Positions 41,489 through 47,695 of a stretch of 47,695 nt of DNA are shown here, one piece after another. The notes beneath the pieces were generated by a model that saw nothing but the letters and a program-made list of their open reading frames with translations, was not told the origin of the DNA and made no database searches. Positions within the stretch are counted from its first letter, which is position 1. Each line of letters starts with the position of its first letter. Source of the DNA: Halalkalibacterium ligniniphilum (lineage in GTDB: Bacteria > Bacillota > Bacilli > Bacillales > Bacillaceae_D); the NCBI RefSeq assembly GCF_000334155.1, contig NZ_ANNK01000031.1, positions 1 to 47,695 of the forward strand, given 5' to 3'. Made by a program: the position numbers and the translations under genes.

Positions 41489-42479
41489 AGAAGCTGTAAG
41501 AAAAGAACAAGACGGGATGCTACTGGGTGTTAAAGGACTAAAGAAGTACTTTCCGATTAAAAAAGGATTGCTTCGTAAAACCATTGGACAAGTTCGAGCG
41601 GTTGATGATGTGAGCTTTTTTATAAAAAAAGGTGAAACGTTTGGTCTTGTTGGAGAATCTGGTTGTGGGAAATCGACGACCGGCCGAACGATTATGCGGC
41701 TTTATGAGCCAACGGAAGGGACGATTCTTTTTAATGGAGAGGACTTATCGACAAAAACTGAACGTGAAATGCTCCCATTCCGTCGAGATATTCAAATGGT
41801 ATTCCAAGACCCTTACTCCTCATTGAATCCAAGAAAAACAGTTGAGTCGATTTTAAAAGAACCACTTAGTTTGCATAATACCCACCCCCGTAATGAACGG
41901 CAAGGCTATATTGAGAGCTTGATGGAGCGTGTAGGCCTTAACCCAAGCTATGTTAATCGTTATCCCCATGAATTTTCAGGGGGACAGCGGCAGCGAATTG
42001 GGATTGCTCGGGCACTCGCGCTAAATCCGAAATTAATTATTGGCGATGAGCCTGTTTCTGCTCTCGATGTTTCGGTTCAATCACAAGTGTTGAATTTAAT
42101 GAAAGATTTACAGGATGAATTCGAGCTAACCTATTTATTTATTGCCCATGATCTTGGTGTTGTAAAGCATATCTCTGACCGAATCGGTGTCATGTACCTT
42201 GGGAAGATGATGGAGGTGGCTAGCGAAAAAAATCTATATCGCAATCCCCTACATCCTTATACCCAAGCCTTGTTATCTGCTGTTCCCCGCTCCCATCCAT
42301 CGGAAATCAAACGAGAACGAATCATTTTAAAAGGAGAAATTCCAAATCCTGCAAGTCCACCGGCGGGTTGTGTGTTTCACACACGTTGTCCACAAGCAAT
42401 GGAGGAATGCAAAGGAAAGGTCCCTTCATTTAAAGAGGTGAAGAATGATCATTTTGTCGCTTGCCATCTTTACGAATAA
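41460..42479 (+). CDS. oppF: Oligopeptide ABC transporter ATPase OppF
   Basis: A protein of 339 residues. Walker [11 protein letters not shown]-loop [11 protein letters not shown], signature [15 protein letters not shown], Walker [13 protein letters not shown] and H-loop IAHDLGVV are intact, and the C-terminal cysteine-bearing extension ([15 protein letters not shown]) is present. It pairs with OppD as the ATPase heterodimer. ATG at 41460 follows AAAGGAG by 9 bases and overlaps oppD by 29 bases, indicating coupled translation. Confidence 0.93.
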   Translation: MSLQQQEQNEEAVRKEQDGMLLGVKGLKKYFPIKKGLLRKTIGQVRAVDDVSFFIKKGETFGLVGESGCGKSTTGRTIMRLYEPTEGTILFNGEDLSTKTEREMLPFRRDIQMVFQDPYSSLNPRKTVESILKEPLSLHNTHPRNERQGYIESLMERVGLNPSYVNRYPHEFSGGQRQRIGIARALALNPKLIIGDEPVSALDVSVQSQVLNLMKDLQDEFELTYLFIAHDLGVVKHISDRIGVMYLGKMMEVASEKNLYRNPLHPYTQALLSAVPRSHPSEIKRERIILKGEIPNPASPPAGCVFHTRCPQAMEECKGKVPSFKEVKNDHFVACHLYE

Positions 42480-42617
42480 AGCGTTTTTCTAAAAGGATTG
42501 AAACATCCTAAAGCTTTACTTAAAAAAGGAGGTGTTGCGTAAGGAGAGACAAGAGGGAAAGCCAATCGTTACGATGCTATTGACATGTGGTGAACAAAAA
42601 TTGAAGGGGGACATTTC

Positions 42618-44276
42618 ATGTCTAAGAAAAGGCTTTTGATGCTGTTTGGTCTAGTTATGGCACTGTTGCTTGTAGTTACAGCGTGCTCTGGAGGAGACGA
42701 ACAAGCAACGACAGATCCGGATGGGGAAACAGAAGAGCCGACAGGTGAAGGAGATGGAGAGGCTACAGGTGAGCCGCAGCAAGGTGGAAGCATTGTGATG
42801 GGAACACCTGGTGAGCCTGTTACCTTTAATGAGCTATATTATCAGGATTCTGCAAGTCATGATGTGATTCAAATGCTTCATGTTTCGTTAATGCAGACAG
42901 ATGAAAATTTAGAGATCCAGCCTTATGCTGCTGTTGATCACCCAGAGGTTTCTGAGGATGGTTTAGAGTGGACGTACACAATTCATGAGGGAATGACGTT
43001 TCACGATGGTGAGCCTGTCACAGCGGAGGATGTAGCTTTTACGTATAATATTTTAATTGATCCAGATTATACGGGACCTCGTGCAGGAGACTTTGAAACA
43101 TTAGAAAGCGTTGAGGTCATTGATGAGCATACGGTGCTATTCACATTGAACGAAGTAGATGCAAGCTTTGAAGCACGTCACTCATACAACATTCTTCCCC
43201 AACATATTTTAGGAGACATTCCCGTTGCAGATTTGGAAGAGTACCGTGAGTATAATTTAGACGCACCAATTGGGGCTGGTCCATTTAAATTTGTAGAATA
43301 TGTGGACGGTCAGTATTTGACGGTTGAAGCGTTTGATGACTTTTTTCTTGGACGCCCTAATTTAGACAGCATTACGTTCCGTTATGCTGCCGACCAAAAT
43401 GCCGTTTTACTTCTATTTGAAACAGGAGAAATTGACCACATGGTGTTACCTGCAACAGAGTATGCTACGGCTGAAACGTATGATCATGGTCGAATTTCTT
43501 CTGAATTAGAGCTTCGTTATGACTATATTGGTTGGAATAATGACCGTCCTTTATTTCAGGACCCGCGGGTACGTCAGGCTTTAACAATGGCCATCGATCG
43601 TCAGCTTATTGTAGATGAAATTATGGGCGGACGCGCAGAAGTCGCTCATACACCGGCTAGTCCGTTAAGCTGGGCTTATACGGATGAGGTAACGAAGTTT
43701 GACTATGATCCAGCAGCTGCACAGGAGCTTCTAATGGAAGCAGGTTGGGAGCCAGGTTCAGATGGAATTTTAGAAAAAGATGGCGAGCGTTTTTCCTTTG
43801 AGCTTCTTTCTAATGATGGAAATGTCATTCGCCGTGACATTGGTGTGATCGTTCAACAAATGCTTGGGGAAATCGGGATCGAAGTGGAGCCTCGGCAAAT
43901 GGAGTGGGGTGCGTACTTAGATCGAGTGAACACGCCTAACAAAGACTTTGACGCAACGATTGCAGCTTGGGGACTGGCAACAGATCCAGATCCATCAGCG
44001 CTTTGGCATTCTCGAGAAAGTGAAGCTGGTCTAAATAACATTACGTATGCCAATGACGAAGTGGACGAGTTAGCGGAGTTAAATAAAACGATTCTTGATC
44101 GTGACGAGCGCGCTGAAGTGATTGGTAACGTCTATAAAATTTTAGCTGATGAACAGCCCTATACATTTTTATTTTACCCTGAACAGCACATTCTATTAAG
44201 CAATAAATTGCAAGGCTTTACGCATCATCCGCGTCTGAATGTTTACAGACCATTTGAATGGTATGTGAATGAATAA
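42618..44276 (+). CDS. oppA: Peptide ABC transporter substrate-binding lipoprotein
   Basis: A protein of 552 residues. The lipobox is LLVVTAC and an acidic, Glu/Thr-rich linker (about 26-55) leads to an SBP_bac_5 domain with the family motif YTIHEGMTFHDGEPVTAEDVAFTYN compressed around residues 125-150. It captures peptides outside the membrane. The strong ribosome site AGGGGGA and its position between oppF and the permeases fit an OppA/DppE role. Ligand range (oligo- or dipeptide) is not readable. The acidic linker agrees with the other exported proteins here. Confidence 0.9.
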   Translation: MSKKRLLMLFGLVMALLLVVTACSGGDEQATTDPDGETEEPTGEGDGEATGEPQQGGSIVMGTPGEPVTFNELYYQDSASHDVIQMLHVSLMQTDENLEIQPYAAVDHPEVSEDGLEWTYTIHEGMTFHDGEPVTAEDVAFTYNILIDPDYTGPRAGDFETLESVEVIDEHTVLFTLNEVDASFEARHSYNILPQHILGDIPVADLEEYREYNLDAPIGAGPFKFVEYVDGQYLTVEAFDDFFLGRPNLDSITFRYAADQNAVLLLFETGEIDHMVLPATEYATAETYDHGRISSELELRYDYIGWNNDRPLFQDPRVRQALTMAIDRQLIVDEIMGGRAEVAHTPASPLSWAYTDEVTKFDYDPAAAQELLMEAGWEPGSDGILEKDGERFSFELLSNDGNVIRRDIGVIVQQMLGEIGIEVEPRQMEWGAYLDRVNTPNKDFDATIAAWGLATDPDPSALWHSRESEAGLNNITYANDEVDELAELNKTILDRDERAEVIGNVYKILADEQPYTFLFYPEQHILLSNKLQGFTHHPRLNVYRPFEWYVNE

Positions 44277-44288
44277 GCATTGAAAAGG

Positions 44289-44313
44289 GGGGAGGGGCAA
44301 TCCTTCCCTTTCC
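44289..44313 (+). other. Hairpin between the binding-protein and permease genes
   Basis: GGGGAGGGG can pair with the pyrimidine run at 44305-44313 (9 bp, three G-U pairs) without a T tail. Such stems often protect the abundant binding-protein message or reduce read-through. Confidence 0.35.
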
Positions 44314-44350
44314 TGCTCTTGAAAATAAAGGGATTGTGAGGAATGAAATC

Positions 44351-45298
44351 ATGACTACTTACATCATTCGCCGGGTCATTATGATGATCCCTATACTAAT
44401 TGGCATTTCGATTCTCTCCTTTGCGATAACCTATTCAGCACCAGGGAACCCTGCCATGATGAACATGGACCCTAGTATTTCTCCAGAGGTTCGGGAACAA
44501 CAAATTAAGCGCCTTGGGTTAGATGACCCGATTCCTGTTCAATATGTTCGGTGGATGGGGAATGTTTTACAAGGCGATTTAGGTACGTCTTATCATCGAA
44601 AAGTACCAGTTACAGATTTAATTTTAGATAGGCTTCCTAATACATTATTGTTAATGGGTGCTTCCCTTTTTCTAGCCGTGATCATAGCCATTCCGTTCGG
44701 TGTTCTATCTGCAACAAGACAATATTCTAAAATGGATTATACCGTTACATTCGGCTCGTTTGTTGGCTTAGCAACCCCGAATTTTTGGTTAGGTTTAATG
44801 TTAATTATGCTGTTCTCTGTTCAGCTCGGCTGGACGCCGGTTGGTGGTGTTGCCACAATTGGAGCCGAATTTAGCATTCTTGACCGTCTCCATCACTTAC
44901 TATTACCAGCTCTTGTTTTGGCAACAGCAGATATGGCAGGTCTGACACGTTATACCCGTTCGAGCATGCTGGAGGTTATTAATCAGGATTACATACGGAC
45001 AGCTCGATCGAAGGGCTTCCGGGAGCGTCGTGTCGTGTACAAACATGGCTTGCGAAACGGGCTCATTCCGGTTGTCACCATGCTCGGTTTGATGCTTCCA
45101 ACCATGGTCGGTGGTTCAGCCATTGTTGAATCGGTATTCGGTTGGCCGGGAATTGGGAAAATGTTTATTGATGCTGTTTTCCAACGGGATTATCCGATTA
45201 TTTTAGCAGTAACCATGTTTGGTGCAGTGTTAACGGTTGTCGGAAATTTAATCGCAGATATTATGTATGCTGTCCTCGACCCGAGGATTGAATATTAG
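44351..45298 (+). CDS. oppB: Oligopeptide ABC transporter permease OppB
   Basis: A protein of 315 residues with six transmembrane segments. The N-terminus TTYIIRRVIMMIPILIGISI and the motif GDLGTSYHRKVPV are typical of OppB/DppB; the EAA loop appears as YIRTARSKGFRERRVVYKHG and couples to the ATPases. ATG at 44351 follows AGGA by 8 bases; the GTG at 44336 is in the ribosome site. Confidence 0.93.
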   Translation: MTTYIIRRVIMMIPILIGISILSFAITYSAPGNPAMMNMDPSISPEVREQQIKRLGLDDPIPVQYVRWMGNVLQGDLGTSYHRKVPVTDLILDRLPNTLLLMGASLFLAVIIAIPFGVLSATRQYSKMDYTVTFGSFVGLATPNFWLGLMLIMLFSVQLGWTPVGGVATIGAEFSILDRLHHLLLPALVLATADMAGLTRYTRSSMLEVINQDYIRTARSKGFRERRVVYKHGLRNGLIPVVTMLGLMLPTMVGGSAIVESVFGWPGIGKMFIDAVFQRDYPIILAVTMFGAVLTVVGNLIADIMYAVLDPRIEY

Positions 45299-45310
45299 GG
45301 AGGGATATTG

Positions 45311-46237
45311 ATGGCTTTACACCCACAGCGTCAGAGTCAGCCAAGCAACTCTATCTCGGTCGAGGATTACCAACTAATTGGGGAGCGGCGCTCTCTTCTT
45401 TCGATGATTGTCTCTAAGTTTTTTCGAAACAAATTGGCGGTGATTGGCTTAGTGCTGTTGCTCCTCATTACTCTCGCATGCTTATTAGCACCATTTATTG
45501 CACCTCATGACCCGAACTATCAAGACTTGCGTAATCGCCTTGCCCCTCCGAGCAGCGAATTTTTGCTGGGAACGGACCATTTAGGCAGGGATTTATTTAG
45601 CCGCATGCTTTACGGTGGTCAAGTTTCCCTTTATGTTGGTTTTGCTTCCATGTTAGGGGCTGTTTTCATTGGTACCATTATTGGAGCATTAGCTGGTTAT
45701 TTTGGTGGCATTGTTGACGCGGTTTTAATGCGTTTTGTCGATATTGTCGTTGCGTTTCCAAATATTTTTTTATTAATTACACTTGTTGCGATTTTGGACC
45801 CGAGCATCAACATTTTGATTTTCGTTTTTGCATTACTTAGCTGGACAACAACTGCGAGAATTGTTCGTGGAGAGTTTCTTTCATTAAAGAAGCGGGAGTT
45901 TGTTCTCGCATCAAGGACGATTGGGATGTCCAATTCGAGAATCATTTTTGGACAAATTTTACCGAATGCGGCTGGCCCAATTATTGTCGCAGCGACATTG
46001 GCTGTAGGAAATTTTATTCTTGCTGAATCAGCATTAAGTTTCTTTGGACTCGGTGTGCAACCGCCTGCGGCTACCTGGGGGAATATGCTGTCAAATGCCC
46101 AAAGTGTGACGATCTTCCGTAGCGCTTGGTGGTACCCAACCTTCCCTGGAATGCTGATTTTATTGACCGTTTTAAGCTTTAATTTTATCGGTGACGGCCT
46201 CCGAGACGCACTCGATCCAAGAGCCGTCGAGAAATAG
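45311..46237 (+). CDS. oppC: Oligopeptide ABC transporter permease OppC
   Basis: A protein of 308 residues with six transmembrane segments and the long soluble N-terminus usual in OppC/Dpp[21 protein letters not shown] is the family hallmark; the EAA loop is [27 protein letters not shown] lies 6 bases before ATG at 45311; a TTG codon directly before it is a less likely start. It is the last gene of the operon and ends into a family 1 repeat acting as terminator. Confidence 0.93.
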   Translation: MALHPQRQSQPSNSISVEDYQLIGERRSLLSMIVSKFFRNKLAVIGLVLLLLITLACLLAPFIAPHDPNYQDLRNRLAPPSSEFLLGTDHLGRDLFSRMLYGGQVSLYVGFASMLGAVFIGTIIGALAGYFGGIVDAVLMRFVDIVVAFPNIFLLITLVAILDPSINILIFVFALLSWTTTARIVRGEFLSLKKREFVLASRTIGMSNSRIIFGQILPNAAGPIIVAATLAVGNFILAESALSFFGLGVQPPAATWGNMLSNAQSVTIFRSAWWYPTFPGMLILLTVLSFNFIGDGLRDALDPRAVEK

Positions 46238-46238
46238 A

Positions 46239-46303
46239 AAAAAAGGGGTCAGGGCAAAAATGCCCTGACCCCTTTTGCCCGCAGCAAAAATGCTCTGACC
46301 CCT
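46239..46303. repeat. GGGGTCAGAGC repeat family 1, copy e, probable two-way terminator
   Basis: AAAAGGGGTCAGGGC and GCCCTGACCCCTTTT form a 15-bp perfect stem around AAAAAT, followed by a third partial arm (GCTCTGACCCC). It fills the gap between the convergent oppC and yvyE genes and has A and T runs on both sides, so it can stop transcription both ways. Confidence 0.85.
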
Positions 46304-46936
46304 CTATGCGGCTTCTTCGAGGTACTCGAGTTCGCCGGTTTTGATAGTGGCTTGACCATTGGTGAGGTTCGTCATCCAGTTGGTGAAGGCGTCGGTTTGG
46401 TCTTCAACGACATAGGTTTGCACTTCCACTTGGTCAAGATATGAAATTTCCTTAATTAAATAAGGAGATTGGCGTAGCTCATTTTCCACCTTTCCAAGCC
46501 AGTGATAATCAATTTGTGTGTGCACAACCTGCATTAAGGTCCGTTTCACGACACCAATCGCATTCAGCCCTTCGCTTGTCGCCCCCCCGTATGCGCGAAT
46601 TAATCCACCTGCACCTAGCTTGATCCCACCAAAATAACGGGTGACCACGACAACCGTATCCTTCAAATTACGCTTTTTTAATACTTCCAAAATCGGAATG
46701 CCCGCCGTACCACTTGGCTCCCCGTCATCATTCGCCTTTTGAATCTCATCCTTTTCCCCAATCAAATACGCAGAGCAATTATGTGTAGCATTCCAATGCT
46801 TTTTTTTGATCGCTTCAATAAAAGCCTGAGCTTCCGCTTCTGTGGTAGCACGGGCAATTTGGGCAATGAAGCGTGATTTTTGAATCACGATTTCATGCTC
46901 TCCTGATTCTTTCACAGTATAATAGGTTGCTAGCAT
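46304..46936 (-). CDS. yvyE: YigZ/YvyE (IMPACT) family protein
   Basis: A protein of 210 residues. The IMPACT/UPF0029 signature is complete: ANDDGEPSGTAGIPILEVL and VVVTRYFGGIKLGAGGLIRA. The C-terminal half (about 135-205) is the small alpha/beta DUF1949 domain. Eukaryotic relatives influence translation control; the bacterial role is not settled. It lies next to degS as in B. subtilis. AAGGGGGA lies 6 bases before ATG at 46936; the longer frame includes that site. Confidence 0.93.
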   Translation of the reverse strand: MLATYYTVKESGEHEIVIQKSRFIAQIARATTEAEAQAFIEAIKKKHWNATHNCSAYLIGEKDEIQKANDDGEPSGTAGIPILEVLKKRNLKDTVVVVTRYFGGIKLGAGGLIRAYGGATSEGLNAIGVVKRTLMQVVHTQIDYHWLGKVENELRQSPYLIKEISYLDQVEVQTYVVEDQTDAFTNWMTNLTNGQATIKTGELEYLEEAA

Positions 46937-47425
46937 GAAAAGTCCCCCTTCGAATTTCATAGTTTTACAAAACACAGAAATATACGTGTAATATTGTCAT
47001 GATAAGCTATGCATATTGATTATTTGCTTAATGCTAATAAATAAGATAAACCTAGACGATAAAGTAAATGTAGGCCTTTTATTGGTTCAATTGCACCATC
47101 AATCTTGGAGGTGGCCACCAATCGAAGGTGTGCCAAACAGCAATATGGTTCTGTCTGCACCCGTTTAAATGCCTAATTGTATGTAATTACCAATGAGTTG
47201 AGACGCCGTTTCATGTAAGCTAATGATAGCGAAATCCTATTCCTGACGCAAATAATCAACTTCTTCCAAGAATAAATAAAAAATTTGCATGGAAACACCG
47301 AAAGAAGGGTTTTTCACGCTTTTAACGAAGGTATATAGGTATAAAAAAGAATGGGACAAACGTCAATACAACCATATAAATTTTAAGCCGGGCCTACTTT
47401 TTCAATTAGAAAGTTGGTGATATTC
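46937..47425. other. Intergenic region between divergent yvyE and degS
   Basis: No gene is seen. Just before degS the segment 47325-47355 is AT-rich (GAAGGTATATAGGTATAAAA) and offers -10-like boxes without a good -35. GGTGGCCACC near 47109 is a 10-bp perfect palindrome. The degS promoter cannot be fixed. Confidence 0.4.
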
Positions 47426-47695
47426 TTGGCTGACACGCATATGTTGGACAAGATCATTAATCAAACCTTGGAAACGGTAGGGAAAAGCCGTGAACAGATT
47501 TTTGAAATCAGTGAGCAGTCACGACAAGAGTACAAAATGCTAGAGCAAGAATTACGTGACGTGCGGATTAAAGTTGCCACAGTCATAGAAAAGGCAGATC
47601 GAATGCAAAATCATGCTCGCTTTGCGAGGAACCGTTTGGCGGAAGTGAGTACACAATTCCAAAAATATACAAACGATGAAATTCAACGAGTGTAC
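47426..47695 (+). CDS. degS: Sensor histidine kinase DegS (3' truncated by window end)
   Basis: The first 90 residues of DegS. The helical sensor region reads DKIINQTLETVGKSREQIFE and ISEQSRQEYKMLEQEL, and HARFARNRLAEVS matches the B. subtilis protein closely. DegS is a cytoplasmic two-component kinase that phosphorylates DegU and controls exoenzymes, motility and biofilm genes. The frame stays open to the window end, so the kinase domain lies outside. TTG at 47426 follows GGTGAT by 4 bases; ATG at 47441 is an alternative. Confidence 0.9.
   Translation, partial: MADTHMLDKIINQTLETVGKSREQIFEISEQSRQEYKMLEQELRDVRIKVATVIEKADRMQNHARFARNRLAEVSTQFQKYTNDEIQRVY

Noticed and set aside
42528-42650. Small frame after AAAAAAGGAGGTG upstream of the binding-protein gene
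   Set aside because: The only start codon (TTG) is 2 bases from the ribosome-like site, and the frame runs into the oppA start.

Overview
The window looks like a chromosomal segment of a Gram-positive, spore-former-type Bacillaceae, most likely an alkaliphilic or salt-tolerant Bacillus relative. Three things point that way. Ribosome binding sites are strong AGGAGG types. The flanking gene set (tagO, an LCP ligase, yvyE, degS) matches the Bacillus subtilis tagO-degS neighbourhood. The secreted proteins are strongly acidic. The species cannot be fixed from sequence alone.

Left part (1-9.1 kb): the 3' part of a CpsD-type tyrosine kinase, an SLH-domain surface protein, a small membrane protein and a hotdog thioesterase. 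Then comes a three-gene rhodanese operon whose promoter carries a CsoR/CstR-like palindrome, a stand-alone HD-GYP protein, an SLH-anchored NAGPA-type phosphodiester glycosidase, and a pair of very small membrane proteins.

Centre (9.3-23.6 kb): the accessory translocase SecA2, a large acidic subtilase, an SLH lytic transglycosylase, a protein consisting almost only of SLH domains, a TPR lipoprotein, an SLH/SH3/amidase_3 autolysin and an SLH/CAP protein. With the SLH protein at 0.9 kb, the glycosidase at 6.4 kb and an SLH lipoprotein at 32.6 kb, seven SLH proteins lie in about 32 kb.

Polymer operon (23.9-33.4 kb): galU, csaB, a Wzy-like polymerase, a GT4 glycosyltransferase, a PssD/PssE pair, a MurJ-type flippase, UDP-glucose dehydrogenase and the SLH lipoprotein. 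CsaB pyruvylates the wall polysaccharide that SLH domains bind. The operon therefore plausibly makes the receptor, SecA2 may export some ligands, and the SLH proteins are wall enzymes held by that receptor.

Right part (33.4-47.7 kb): a block of dispersed repeats and a four-copy tandem array with a 217-bp period and strong nested inverted repeats. It is followed by a SpoIID/LytB-like protein with a small exported coiled-coil partner, tagO, a 31-residue peptide gene, an LCP ligase, an Lrp/AsnC regulator with an oppDFABC peptide transporter, yvyE, and the start of degS at the right edge. At least four families of dispersed intergenic repeats occupy most gaps. No tRNA, rRNA, CRISPR array or transposase gene was seen.
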